Shown here piece after piece: positions 8,943 through 18,204 of a stretch of 64,000 bases of DNA. The stretch covers positions 3,162,001 to 3,226,000 of the forward strand of contig NZ_AP019777.1 of the NCBI RefSeq assembly GCF_019669905.1, read 5' to 3'. A program made the translations under genes and the position numbers. Every line of letters begins with the position of its first letter. Position 1 is the first letter of the stretch. The notes below the pieces were generated by a model. It had not been told where the DNA came from and made no database searches. It saw only the letters and a program-made list of their open reading frames with translations. Source of the DNA: Methylomonas koyamae (GTDB taxonomy: Bacteria; Pseudomonadota; Gammaproteobacteria; Methylococcales; Methylomonadaceae).

Positions 8943-9755
8943 GTGAAAAACACGACATGGCGTCACGGCCTGTTACTAGCGTTTGTATTTTGGTCAGACG
9001 CTAACTTGGCTAGTACGCTGAGCACTCCTGACAATATCCAAATTCACCCTGGGGGTAATTTAGATATCCAGGCCGGTCAAACTTCAGTAAATCTGGCAAT
9101 TACAAAACCGCCGTTGATTGCAGCAGGCAACATTCAACTTTCGCCTAGTGGCAGGATAGAAATTCAAGCGGGTCAAACTCCTCTCAATTCCGGCACAATC
9201 CAGACAGCGGCATTACCTTTGCCTGGCGAAACCAAATTTTGGGCAATACATTGGACATCAGGCATCACCCGAATAGGGGACTACTTCGATATTGAAGTGG
9301 CAGCATTTGCGCCGCTGGCTGACGCCAATACCGACGAATTGATAGTAGGTTTTGGCTTTAATGCCTTGACCGGCGGTACGGGTTCGGCACAGTTCCTCGG
9401 AAGCAGTGCCAGTTCCTTATTCACCGACATCTCCGCCCAAGACGGGGTTAATTTGACCGCTGCCGGCATAGCCTCTCCGGGTTTGGGGTCTAATGAAGCG
9501 GGTTCGTTACTCTCGCTGGCAGTTTTACATTTTCGGGCCATTGCGGCGGGCAACTGGAACATTGCCATTACCGGCGACTTGAGCGACCCCAATCAGGGTT
9601 TGATTTATCGGAATCAGGCGCGGTTGGCGATACAGGCGAACAACACTGTGACCATCAGCGCCGTACCCTTGCCGGGAGCCTGGCTGGCGTTTCTGTCTGG
9701 AGCGGGGATTTGCCTGCGCCGACTGGCGCGCAAGCCAGCGCTGCTGCACCCTTGA
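8943..9755 (+). CDS. Exosortase-type sorted secreted protein (VPLPG variant) with N-terminal repeat
   Basis: Starts with GTG at 8943, AAGGA 6 nt upstream. The 270-aa protein has a signal peptide and then two near-identical repeat units of about 50 residues: NIQIHPGGNLDIQAGQT and NIQLSPSGRIEIQAGQT. A cohesin-like/beta-sandwich stretch follows (FDIEVAAFAPLADANTDELIVGFGF). At the C-terminus is a sorting signal: AVPLPGAWLAFLSGAG, a short hydrophobic helix, and a basic tail (RRLARK). This matches the PEP-CTERM/VPLPA-CTERM architecture processed by exosortases. It would be exported and anchored or released at the cell surface. Base composition is lower in GC than its neighbours. It sits in the middle of the DUF6152-type operon (54 bp and 46 bp gaps). 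Confidence 0.75.
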   Translation: MKNTTWRHGLLLAFVFWSDANLASTLSTPDNIQIHPGGNLDIQAGQTSVNLAITKPPLIAAGNIQLSPSGRIEIQAGQTPLNSGTIQTAALPLPGETKFWAIHWTSGITRIGDYFDIEVAAFAPLADANTDELIVGFGFNALTGGTGSAQFLGSSASSLFTDISAQDGVNLTAAGIASPGLGSNEAGSLLSLAVLHFRAIAAGNWNIAITGDLSDPNQGLIYRNQARLAIQANNTVTISAVPLPGAWLAFLSGAGICLRRLARKPALLHP

Positions 9756-9801
9756 TAAAGTTATTAATCCCAACCCTCAAATAACCTGCCTTTTGACCAA
9801 C

Positions 9802-10299
9802 ATGGCTTTACTCGACTTTGCTCAAACTCTTTACGACCCCGAATTCGGCACCGGCTTACGCGAATCGGTGCTGGTGTTTCCGATTATCGAAGGCCTGCAT
9901 TTGATTGGCCTGGCCTTCTCGGTCGGTCTGATTTTCTTTGTCGACTTGCGCCTTTTGGGCTGGTTTCTACCGAAAGTCCCGGTTCACAGCATTCTGCAAC
10001 CTTTAAGGCCCTGGCTATTCGGCGGCTTTGCCCTAACGCTAGTGACTGGCGTCGTGTTGTTCATTGCCACTGCGGTCAAGGTCATCGTCCTGCCGGTGTT
10101 TTTTTACAAACTGGGCTTCATCGCCCTGGCCGGTGTTAACGCCACCTGGTTCGAGTACCGCTGGGGGCGCCGGATCGGGGATTGGAGCGAGCATACGATA
10201 TTGCCAAGCGGCGTCCGCCGGGCCGGCTGGGCATCGCTGGCGTTATGGAGCCTGGCCGTCGTCACCGGCCGGCTGATTCCCTATCTGAGCTACCAATAA
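9802..10299 (+). CDS. DUF6644-like integral membrane protein (copy 1)
   Basis: 165 aa with about four to five hydrophobic helices: VLVFPIIEGLHLIGLAFSVG, LFGGFALTLVTGVVLFIATA, FFYKLGFIALAGVNA and a last helix SLALWSLAVVTGRLIPY. ATG 9802 was chosen; a TTG at 9793 would add three residues, and neither has a strong ribosome-binding site. Membrane-embedded His (GLHLIGLAF) and the same layout in the next gene point to DUF6644-type proteins, whose helix/His pattern recalls small cytochrome b-like subunits. Heme binding is inference only. Probably forms a complex with the next gene product, 16 bp downstream. Confidence 0.72.
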   Translation: MALLDFAQTLYDPEFGTGLRESVLVFPIIEGLHLIGLAFSVGLIFFVDLRLLGWFLPKVPVHSILQPLRPWLFGGFALTLVTGVVLFIATAVKVIVLPVFFYKLGFIALAGVNATWFEYRWGRRIGDWSEHTILPSGVRRAGWASLALWSLAVVTGRLIPYLSYQ

Positions 10300-10315
10300 C
10301 CGGCGAGGAACTGTT

Positions 10316-10789
10316 ATGTCCGCTTTGGAAACTTTTAAAGCTTTGCAATCCAGCGAATTCGGCCGCTTTATCGGCGGCCAGAACCATTTGTTCTGCGCCG
10401 GTCTGGAGTTGGCGCACATCGTCGGCATGATTCTGCTGCTGGCCTCGATTGCCTTGGTCAGCCTGCGCCTGTTCGGCATCGGTTTGAAACAACAATCGGT
10501 AGCCGCCTTGAGCAAGGCTACCGCCGGCTTTGTCTGGACCGGTTTGGCCTTGTTGGTTGGCTCGGGCTTGCTGATTTTCATCCCCGCCGCCACCAGCTAC
10601 TACCCCAACGATTTCTTTTGGTACAAGGCCGTATTGCTGGCATTGGCCCTTGCCACCCATTTAACCGCGTTCCGCTGGGTCACGCGTAACGAAACGCCGT
10701 CGCCGCTGATTGCCCGCACGACCGGCGCAATAAGCCTGAGCCTGTGGTTGTCGGTGGCTTTCGCCGGCCGCTTCATCGGCTTTTTTTAA
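10316..10789 (+). CDS. DUF6644-like integral membrane protein (copy 2)
   Basis: 157 aa, four to five hydrophobic segments with the same plan as the preceding protein: LELAHIVGMILLLASIALVS matches GLHLIGLAFSVG, then LVGSGLLIFIPAA, FFWYKAVLLALALATHLTAF and SLWLSVAFAGRFIGFF. Conserved features across the pair are a His in helix 1, the FFWYK/FFYK turn and a GR(L/F)I near the end. GAGGAACTGTT precedes the ATG. The two copies look like paralogous subunits of one membrane complex in the uncharacterised operon; a role in electron transfer with the downstream heme lipoprotein is inference. Confidence 0.75.
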   Translation: MSALETFKALQSSEFGRFIGGQNHLFCAGLELAHIVGMILLLASIALVSLRLFGIGLKQQSVAALSKATAGFVWTGLALLVGSGLLIFIPAATSYYPNDFFWYKAVLLALALATHLTAFRWVTRNETPSPLIARTTGAISLSLWLSVAFAGRFIGFF

Positions 10790-10810
10790 TTTTTAGCACG
10801 GAGTTAATGC

Positions 10811-11359
10811 GTGAAATTGCACCGTCCCCTGGCCGCAATGGCTTTATCGGCACTGGCTGCCTGCGAACAACCACCAGCCGCCAAGCCCGCGGAACTCGCG
10901 TTTAAGCCGGTCGCCAGCCTGCAAGAACTGATGCTGGCGGTGATCGATCCCAACATCGATTTTGTCTGGAACTCGGTGGCGTCGATCACCAGCACCGAGG
11001 GCGAGCAGGAACGCCGGCCCACCAAACCGGAAGACTGGGAAGCGGTACGCCAGCATGCGCTGGTTGTCGCCGAGGCGGCCAATCTGCTGCTGATCGATCG
11101 CCCGGTAGCCAAGGGCAGCATCAACACGGCCAGCGGCGGTGCTGAGTTATCAGCGTTGGCAATTCATAACCTGATTCAGGCCAACCGCGAGCAATTTCAA
11201 CAACGCGCGGTCGCCCTGCAAGACGCCAGCCAGCAATTGTTGGCGGCAATCGATCAGCAAAATGCCGACGAACTGGAGCGCGCCGGCGGCGTAGTCGAAC
11301 AGGCCTGCGAACAATGCCACAGCCAGTTCTGGTATCCGGGCGATAAGCGGCCGAAATAA
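10811..11359 (+). CDS. Cytochrome c'-like lipoprotein (C-terminal CxxCH)
   Basis: GTG start with GGAG upstream (10801-10804). The 182-aa product has a lipoprotein-style N-terminus (AAMALSALAAC, Cys18), a mainly helical body, and one heme c attachment motif close to the end (EQACEQCHSQFWYPG). A heme motif at the C-terminal end of a four-helix protein is the layout of class II cytochromes c (cytochrome c'), and the length fits. It would be an inner- or outer-membrane-anchored periplasmic electron carrier or sensor. It is the last gene of the operon and the only one with a clear redox cofactor, so it is the best clue that the operon handles electrons. Confidence 0.8.
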   Translation: MKLHRPLAAMALSALAACEQPPAAKPAELAFKPVASLQELMLAVIDPNIDFVWNSVASITSTEGEQERRPTKPEDWEAVRQHALVVAEAANLLLIDRPVAKGSINTASGGAELSALAIHNLIQANREQFQQRAVALQDASQQLLAAIDQQNADELERAGGVVEQACEQCHSQFWYPGDKRPK

Positions 11360-11851
11360 CCAATCGGGCTGAGATCACCGGTTTAAGGAAATACGATAGT
11401 TGCCGGAGTTTTCAGGAACCCATTCGCCAGACAGCGGAAGCCGTTCGACGGCTCTCATTTCGTGCGCAACGGCTGTGTTTGCATATTCCGATGAAACCGG
11501 CCACCTATTCCAATCGCAAAACAGCCCGCAATTGATCGAAACCCGCAAGCGATGCCGACCGGCCAATACCGGTCGAAGATGATGTCGGTGAAATTTTTAA
11601 TCCCTATTTGCAGCGAATGGCAGCTTTTTGGCAAGCAATCTCGTGCCTTCTTCGGCTCAACCCGGTCAAAAGCAGACAGATGGTTTTTCTGACGAAGGTC
11701 TGCTGATATATCTACAGCCGCCAGCCGTAATCCCAAAAAGGTTCGACCACTTATAGGTTGTGCCGAGCCATGCGAGGCGCAACAACCGCGAACTGGGCAT
11801 CTTATGGCCTTGGATGCATTTCCGCAGCGGAGCGTGAGAACGATGAAAATG
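11360..11851. other. Intergenic stretch between convergent genes
   Basis: About 490 bp between the convergent cytochrome lipoprotein and NACHT genes. Apart from the repeat-like segment at 11811-11845, I see no gene, RNA or strong terminator. Open frames here lack start signals and protein features. Confidence 0.4.
11811..11845. repeat. Dispersed intergenic repeat (copy A)
   Basis: The segment CGCAGCGGAGCGTGAGAACG with flanking GCATT closely resembles 61694-61727 (CTCGCGGAGCGTGGGAACGATG region preceded by GCATTCC). In the other orientation these read as CGTTCYCACGCTCCGCG..., a type of short hairpin repeat common between genes in some Gammaproteobacteria. This copy is slightly degenerate. Confidence 0.5.
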
Positions 11852-14800
11852 TTAAAAACTGATTAACGGTAAGTTCATCATTTTAAGTTTCGCCTCATCA
11901 AAGCCACTGGGTTTTGCTTCCAAAAGAGTTTGCCTCAACGTTTCGGCTCTGGCGCGGAGTTGCCATTTATCTTCTGGGATAATCTCAAGCAATTTCTTTA
12001 ATACAATTTCTAAGGCAATCGTTTCTTTTGCGTGGTGTTCGAGTGCGGACACTAAAATTTCAAAAGCTTGTGGCTCGCCATTTTCGCCTGTGACAAATGC
12101 GAATTGCCCAACCATTTGCTCTGCTTCGCTAAACAATAAATCTTGTTGCGACATTCGCACTAACATTGCCGCAAGCCGATATTTGGGTTCTTGGAATTTT
12201 TCTAGTGGGAACAAAACGGCTGGGTTAATTGCCGCTTGCCTACCAGCCGCACACCAAAATCCTGCTAACCGTAACAAGCCCAGTTTTTTTGAATCCTCGG
12301 CAAAAGCATTTAAGATTTGTTCGAGAGGGACGCTTTCAATTTTCCAATTCTGATTTGTAAAGCATAATGTCGGTAATTTCCCGAAACAATCGTAAAATTC
12401 GATAAACTCACTTAATAGTTCAGAGTTAAGTTTTTCTAACTTGATTATAAAGTCTCGATCAAACCATTGCTTTTTGGATGATATGATATTTGACTTTAAT
12501 AAATTAGGATCAAGACTATTTAGCTTTCCTTTACAGGCCCCATAAAACCCGATTATCCTAAGAATTTCTTTTCTTATATCATTGCAAGTTATATCTGCTA
12601 GATATTTAGCCATATGATTTAAAGCAGGTAGGGAAATGATTCCATTTTCTCCGCCGCCAACTTTAGTTTCTATTATTCCCTGAACTAAAGTCACTTCGCT
12701 ACTAAATAATGGATTTATTAATTCTTCAAAACTAATGCCATTGTTTTTCCATTTCGTTTCTAATATAAGCCACTGCTCTGCGTCTCCGAACATGCCTGTT
12801 CGTATTTGTTGGGCAAAGGTCATTAACTCTGCTTTTGTTGTTGCTCTCAACAAATGTACTGCTAGTGGCCAAGGCGACTTTCTTGCTAAGAAAGACCAAA
12901 TTTCCGGCTCACTAGCATCGGCGATATATTCAAGGGCATCGGTGAGATTGTTGACTGTGGGCTCTATATAAAAATCGATTATATTTATTAGTAACTTCCA
13001 GTCGGGATGTAATGAGATTTCCAAGTCTAAAGACTTAATTGTTTGAAGTTCAATATATTCATGTTGCTGTGAAATTGAAATTAATTTAATTGTAATTTCT
13101 GATTCAATAGAATTTACAAATAATTTAGCCTCTATTCGATTAAGCTTATTCCACCAATGTATTAATGTCGGCAACCAAATCAAGCTACAATCATTTGGGC
13201 TATTGAAAAGACTATTATGGCATTCTTTGAAGGATAGATTTGGAAGCAATTTCTCTAATCGATTTGAGGTAAACTTATCCAAAGGGTTATCCAAACCGAA
13301 CCAAGTTGACAATAATATTGCAGCCTCACTTGCTTTTTGTGGCCAATACTTGCATATAACTGACGTTGCCCACTCAATATAAGATTTCTCAAGATACAGA
13401 ACCAGCATCCATGCCGGCAAAGCACGATTCATATTTTGTTGGCCCAGCCAAATATCAATTTGAGATTGAAATACATTTTGCACAGATGTGGAATAAATAT
13501 TTCTAATTCGGCTTTGTAAATTGATTGATTCGGCGATTGGTTGGGCAAGCAGCTCTAACGTACACGCTGTTAAGCTGCGAATGATTAGCGGCATATTGCC
13601 GATGATACCGCTTTCTAAAATTTCCAATGCCAGATAGGAGCCTAATTTTGTTTGTGCTTGTTCATCATCGCCAAAATTCAAATCTTCGCAAAATAGCCTG
13701 ATTTTATCGCGTTGACTACGCAGATGTTCATCAACGAAAAAGCGACCGATTGCAAAAAGCAGAGTGTTTCGCCAGTAAGCTGAATGGGCAATCGTATTCA
13801 AACGCTGAATGATGACATCTGAATCGGCATTATTGGTTAAACACGCCGCCGCCATGTATTCTTGTAGTGAGCGCACATCAAAACTCAATCGGTCTGGTGT
13901 CCGGCTGGTCAGAAAAACTAAACGCTGATTTGCTGCTCCTATAATCAGTTCTTTTTGGTTTTCCAGTTCCGATTGGGATAAGCCGTTTTCTTCTAAACAG
14001 TCGATGACCAGCCTTTCAAATTCTGCAATTGAAATATCTGCTTGGGTTTCCCCTGAGGATTCGGCACGGCATTGCAAAATAAAACCCACCCGATGATGTA
14101 ATGTACCGATGTCAGAACGACGTTCGCTTAAGGCAACATCAAACGGCGGCACAGCCTTATGTAATTCGCGTTCATAAATAATCCGATAATAATCACTGAA
14201 AAGCTGCCAGCGGCTATCGCTGGGTTTGCCGCTGGCGGCTACGACGGTTACCATAAAAGTGACTTGCAATGGCGAACACATCAGTTTGGCAATCAATGGA
14301 TTGTCAACAGCACTGGTCAATGTTGCCATCGCTTCTTTAGCCCGTTGGTGGCCTTTGGTAGCAGTTTTGGCATCGACATAGCGTTGGGCACAAACCAATG
14401 CTTGTTCTTTGGATAAGGGCTGTAAGTATTTATAAGCCACTTCATCGTCATCAAATTCGCCCGCATAACCATCAGGGCGGGAACTTGCCACGATCATTAA
14501 ATCGGCTTCCACATCCCTCGCTTCACTTAGAAAATTGTGGATAGCTGCGATTACTTCACTGCGGTTGCTTGAGGAAGGCACTTCGTCTAAACCATCTAAG
14601 ATAAGCAGCCAAGGGAACAAACCTAACCATTCGCGTAAGTCTTGATGAGAAAGTTCTTCATCTTGGCTTAAGTGACGACGTAAATAGGCGGATAATGTGT
14701 TGACTTCCTTTTTTGCGAGGGCTTTGGCAAAAGCATTTAGCTCGATACGGAACGGATAACGTGGCGTAGTAGGCCAAGACACTTGTTCTTGTTCGCAACG

Positions 14801-15796
14801 GGCTTTGATTTCTTTGATGATATTTTTGACTTTATTCTCTACACGACGAGGTTCGCGCCTATCCAACAACGCAGCACGATGGATTTGAGCGAGAAATTGC
14901 CCTATGGTGGATTTACCGGAGCCTGGGCCGCCTAAGAATACAAAGCGCCCATAAACCCGCTTTACTCTGAGTCTCTGGTTATTTAATGCTTTTCGATACT
15001 CTTCTAACGCCAATGGATCGAGTTTAAAACCTGAGGCTTGAAGAAGCTCTTGTAACGAACTGTGGCGACTTCGGTTAAAATGATGTTGTTCTTCCGGTTC
15101 AAAATTTAGCTTATCGGCAACTGGTAAATCGACGAATACATTGGCTAATCTAATTCTGTCTTCGGAGCGATCACCGGCTTGGCTCAGCTTAGCGTCTTCA
15201 TCCGCCAATATTTCTTTACACAAATAGGCAGTTAAAACAGAATCAGGATTAACGGCTTTGGATAATTTTTTGGCGATGGCTGCCAATAAATCACCAGGGG
15301 TGAAAAAGCATTCAAACCGTTGCCGAATTTCCGCGTAACCATCAACATAGCCCGTCAGTTGATTGGCATCCCAGATGGCAAAATCTTTTAAGCCTATTTT
15401 GTCTTTATAGTCTTTAAATACTTGATTTATGATGTCTTTACCGCCGTTAGTGGCGGAACTGAGTTCAACATTGGTACAGAAAATGAAGTAATCCGGTTTT
15501 GGCTCACGCTTATGGTTTACAACCCATTTTTCGAGTTCGGTTTCTAATTGTGATTTTGCCCATTGTTGGTCTTTTTGGGTTGTTTCGGGTTTTTCTTTGA
15601 ATTTTGCTTGTAGGACTCCATAGCCATTCCAAATATTTTCTGGTGGTGAAGGAAAACTGGCTTTCCCTTCAAAATTAGCTTCTCGCCCTCCATCGGGTCC
15701 ATTTCCGAAAATAGTAACACCAGGGCCAATGACTTTTAAGGCAAGGGCGCGAATGAATTGCTCGAATGAATCGGGTGAAAAGCCTTGGAAGTTCAT
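11852..15796 (-). CDS. NACHT-domain NTPase with PD-(D/E)xK-like N-terminus (candidate NLR-like antiphage protein)
   Basis: 1314 aa. Residues 1-170 look like a restriction-endonuclease-like fold: GPDGGREANFEG (Glu39), then GVLQAKFKE (Gln63, Lys65), the E...QxK pattern of PD-(D/E)xK/Mrr-type nucleases. A NACHT ATPase follows, with Walker A GGPGSGKST (289-297), Walker B LLILDGLDEVPSS (397-409) and a sensor-like VASSRPDGY. The long helical C-terminal part (about 600-1314) has Leu-rich helical repeats and would be the sensing region. Bacterial NACHT proteins (bNACHT) and related STAND ATPases are known antiphage sensors that trigger an effector domain; here the effector would be a nuclease. The gene stands alone, is richer in AT than both flanks, and has no partner gene, which suggests horizontal transfer and a self-contained system. 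Assignment of NACHT is strong; nuclease fold moderate; antiphage role inferred. Confidence 0.82.
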   Translation of the reverse strand: MNFQGFSPDSFEQFIRALALKVIGPGVTIFGNGPDGGREANFEGKASFPSPPENIWNGYGVLQAKFKEKPETTQKDQQWAKSQLETELEKWVVNHKREPKPDYFIFCTNVELSSATNGGKDIINQVFKDYKDKIGLKDFAIWDANQLTGYVDGYAEIRQRFECFFTPGDLLAAIAKKLSKAVNPDSVLTAYLCKEILADEDAKLSQAGDRSEDRIRLANVFVDLPVADKLNFEPEEQHHFNRSRHSSLQELLQASGFKLDPLALEEYRKALNNQRLRVKRVYGRFVFLGGPGSGKSTIGQFLAQIHRAALLDRREPRRVENKVKNIIKEIKARCEQEQVSWPTTPRYPFRIELNAFAKALAKKEVNTLSAYLRRHLSQDEELSHQDLREWLGLFPWLLILDGLDEVPSSSNRSEVIAAIHNFLSEARDVEADLMIVASSRPDGYAGEFDDDEVAYKYLQPLSKEQALVCAQRYVDAKTATKGHQRAKEAMATLTSAVDNPLIAKLMCSPLQVTFMVTVVAASGKPSDSRWQLFSDYYRIIYERELHKAVPPFDVALSERRSDIGTLHHRVGFILQCRAESSGETQADISIAEFERLVIDCLEENGLSQSELENQKELIIGAANQRLVFLTSRTPDRLSFDVRSLQEYMAAACLTNNADSDVIIQRLNTIAHSAYWRNTLLFAIGRFFVDEHLRSQRDKIRLFCEDLNFGDDEQAQTKLGSYLALEILESGIIGNMPLIIRSLTACTLELLAQPIAESINLQSRIRNIYSTSVQNVFQSQIDIWLGQQNMNRALPAWMLVLYLEKSYIEWATSVICKYWPQKASEAAILLSTWFGLDNPLDKFTSNRLEKLLPNLSFKECHNSLFNSPNDCSLIWLPTLIHWWNKLNRIEAKLFVNSIESEITIKLISISQQHEYIELQTIKSLDLEISLHPDWKLLINIIDFYIEPTVNNLTDALEYIADASEPEIWSFLARKSPWPLAVHLLRATTKAELMTFAQQIRTGMFGDAEQWLILETKWKNNGISFEELINPLFSSEVTLVQGIIETKVGGGENGIISLPALNHMAKYLADITCNDIRKEILRIIGFYGACKGKLNSLDPNLLKSNIISSKKQWFDRDFIIKLEKLNSELLSEFIEFYDCFGKLPTLCFTNQNWKIESVPLEQILNAFAEDSKKLGLLRLAGFWCAAGRQAAINPAVLFPLEKFQEPKYRLAAMLVRMSQQDLLFSEAEQMVGQFAFVTGENGEPQAFEILVSALEHHAKETIALEIVLKKLLEIIPEDKWQLRARAETLRQTLLEAKPSGFDEAKLKMMNLPLISF

Positions 15797-15835
15797 TTCT
15801 TTAAAGTCACTTAATGATTATTGATTAGAGGCTAG

Positions 15836-15907
15836 GGCTGGGTGGAGCCGCAACGATACCCAGCTTTAATGGCTTTTAGCTGGGTTTCATTGTCATTCAA
15901 CCCAGCC
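15836..15907. repeat. Nested inverted repeat (REP/MITE-like)
   Basis: Two perfect 8-bp stems are nested. The outer pair is GGCTGGGT (15836-15843) with ACCCAGCC (15900-15907). The inner pair is ACCCAGCT (15858-15865) with AGCTGGGT (15878-15885). The arms are themselves related, so the 72-bp unit looks like two REP-type hairpins back to back. It lies in the 359-bp gap upstream of the NACHT gene and downstream of the sulP gene. No coding sequence is seen in the rest of the gap. Confidence 0.65.
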
Positions 15908-16155
15908 TACTTCCACAAACGCAGATTCAGCTTATGATCCATTACCGGTCATTTGAAAATTCAACCGACTGTCTCTGTCGGGTCGGTTGGACTCAGTAAC
16001 GAATAGCCGCTTTCAGGTTTCGGAATTCACAGCTTTCCGGCGATGAATCTGAAGAGGTGACGGTATATGCCGCCATCCCAACTTTTTCCAGTGAGAGAAG
16101 GAGCGGATTTAGCTTTTACGAAAGCCTCCTCTGGGTTGAGGGACAAGCAGAGAAG

Positions 16156-17790
16156 TTATTTTTTAATTATATCCATAGCGATCTGTTGTATTCGGTCCAC
16201 CACATTTGGCTTGCCGACTTGACCAACCAGCCCTGCGCGGCGGAGTTTTTCCAAGACATTCGGTCTTGCGCCGCACAGGATTAGTCGGGTTTTGTGCCGT
16301 TTGCAGTTATCCAGCAAATCCCATAGCGATTGCAGGCCGGTTGCGTCGATGAAAGGCACTTTTTCCAGGCGCAAGACCAGAATTTCGGTATGGCCGTGAA
16401 TCACTTCCAGAGCGGATTCCAACCTTGCCGCCGCGCCAAAAAAGAAAGGCCCTTCCATGGCAAAAACCACGGTATTGGCTGGCAGCGTAAAATCCGCATC
16501 ATCGAGTTCTTCCATGACGGCGTCGTGCGCTTGCCGCTCTATGCCCACGGCTTCCGACATGCGTTTCATGAATAACAGCGCCGCCAGCATCACGCCGATA
16601 TTGACGGCGATGACCAAATCGCTGAACACGGTAAGCAAAAAGGTAATCAGCAGCACCGCCACATCCGACTTCGGCGCCGTTCTGAGCATATGGCCGAAAC
16701 GGTGCAACTCACTCATGTTGTAGGCTACGACAAACAAAATGGCGGCCAACGCGCTTAGCGGAATCAACGACGCATAAGGGGCCAGTAACATGACGATGCC
16801 GATCAAGGTCAAGGTATGAACAATCCCCGCCAGTGGACTGTTGGCACCATTGCGCACATTGGTCGCCGTGCGGGCAATCGCCCCGGTAGAGGCAAAGCCG
16901 CCGAACAATGGAGAGCATATGTTCGCAATCCCTTGACCGATCAATTCCTGATTGGCGTCATGTTTGGTGCCGGCCATGCTGTCGGCGACCACGGCTGACA
17001 ACAGCGACTCAATCGCGCCCAGCAAGGCAATCGTAAAAGCCGGGCCGATTAATTGCAGCACCTCCGATACCGACATTGCCGGCAGTTGGAATTGCGGCAA
17101 CTGCTGCGGAATGCCGCCAAAGGCGCTGCCTATCGTCGCCACGCCGTCCCATTGCAATTGCCACTGCGCGCAGGTGGCAATCAACATGGCGACCAGCGGG
17201 GCGGGAATGCGTTTCAGAATCCGGCCGGAAATCAGCAACACCGCCAAGGTCAAGCCGCCTAGCAAGGCGGTTTCAACGTGCAGCCCAGGAAACGCCTGTG
17301 CCAACGCCCAAAATTTTTCATGAAATTGCTCGGCGCCGGCGGCGGGGCTCAAGCCAAAAAAGTCTTTCCATTGCCCCACAAAAATGATGACCCCGATACC
17401 GCTGGTAAAGCCGACGATGACCGGATCGGGTATATATTTGATGACGCCGCCCAACTTGGTAAGCCCCATCAATAATAATATGATGCCGGCCATCAAGGAG
17501 GCTATTTGCAAGCCGCCGATGCCGTATTTGCCGGTAATGCCGGCTAGAATCACGATAAAGGCGCCGGTTGGCCCTGCGATCTGCACGCGGCTGCCGCCAA
17601 ACAATGATGTCAATCCACCGGCCACGATGGCCGTGTATAGCCCCTGCTCGGGTTTGGCGCCAGAGGCTATCGCAAAGGCCATGGCCAGAGGCAGTGCCAC
17701 TACGCCGACAATCACGCCGGCCAACAGGTTATTCAGCCAATGCGCCCTGGACAATAAACCCGCGCGACTGGCTTCAAGAATTGCAATCAT
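16156..17790 (-). CDS. SulP-family anion transporter with STAS domain
   Basis: 544 aa. N-terminal transport domain of many membrane helices, beginning WLNNLLAGVIVGVVALPLAMAFAIASG. The SulP signature region is IAGPTGAFIVILAGI, and the later GQGIANICSPLFGG / ATNVRNGANSPLAGIVHT stretch is typical of SulP/SLC26 proteins. The cytoplasmic C-terminus (about 435-540) is a STAS domain with VPFIDATGLQSLWDLL. Family members carry sulfate, bicarbonate or other anions with H+ or Na+; the substrate cannot be told from sequence. Monocistronic as far as seen, with about 360 bp and 410 bp of non-coding DNA on either side. Confidence 0.93.
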   Translation of the reverse strand: MIAILEASRAGLLSRAHWLNNLLAGVIVGVVALPLAMAFAIASGAKPEQGLYTAIVAGGLTSLFGGSRVQIAGPTGAFIVILAGITGKYGIGGLQIASLMAGIILLLMGLTKLGGVIKYIPDPVIVGFTSGIGVIIFVGQWKDFFGLSPAAGAEQFHEKFWALAQAFPGLHVETALLGGLTLAVLLISGRILKRIPAPLVAMLIATCAQWQLQWDGVATIGSAFGGIPQQLPQFQLPAMSVSEVLQLIGPAFTIALLGAIESLLSAVVADSMAGTKHDANQELIGQGIANICSPLFGGFASTGAIARTATNVRNGANSPLAGIVHTLTLIGIVMLLAPYASLIPLSALAAILFVVAYNMSELHRFGHMLRTAPKSDVAVLLITFLLTVFSDLVIAVNIGVMLAALLFMKRMSEAVGIERQAHDAVMEELDDADFTLPANTVVFAMEGPFFFGAAARLESALEVIHGHTEILVLRLEKVPFIDATGLQSLWDLLDNCKRHKTRLILCGARPNVLEKLRRAGLVGQVGKPNVVDRIQQIAMDIIKK

Positions 17791-18204
17791 TGGAATAGTT
17801 TTAAATGTTTATCGAGGGGGCCCATGATAGCACCCGGGTTGTAGCGATTGCCGCAGGAAGCAAGTCGTGACCGCCGAGCAGTTTGGTTGGGTACACATCG
17901 CGTAACTTGTGTCAGTCGCTACCATGATGACCCTCTATGGGTTCGCGAGCGTACCCTGCATCTACATCTGGACTTTGAGACAAGCCAAATCATGGTCGGA
18001 ATACAGCCGGTTTGATGCCATTGGTCGGAGCATACTCAATGGCTCAAATAGGCCGACTGCCGGAAACCACGAAAGCCCGCTTCGTAGCAGCGAAACCCGA
18101 AAAACGATGTCTGGACTTGTGGCCGCTTTGGAGAATGGCGAAGACGGGTGAGGGTCGATTTCGACAAGTCGCTACAGCTTGGGCACCGGCCATGCCAAAC
18201 CGGT
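17791..18204. other. Intergenic stretch
   Basis: 414 bp between two leftward genes, so it should include the sulP promoter. Contains GGGTACACATCGCGTAAC (17888-17905), a degenerate relative of the GGTACGCrwyGCGTACC palindromes at 25385 and 25533. A short open frame (17909-18151) lacks a ribosome-binding site and looks non-coding. Confidence 0.35.

Noticed and set aside
17909..18151. Short plus-strand frame upstream of sulP
   Set aside because: No ribosome-binding site and no recognisable protein features; lies in repeat-like intergenic DNA.
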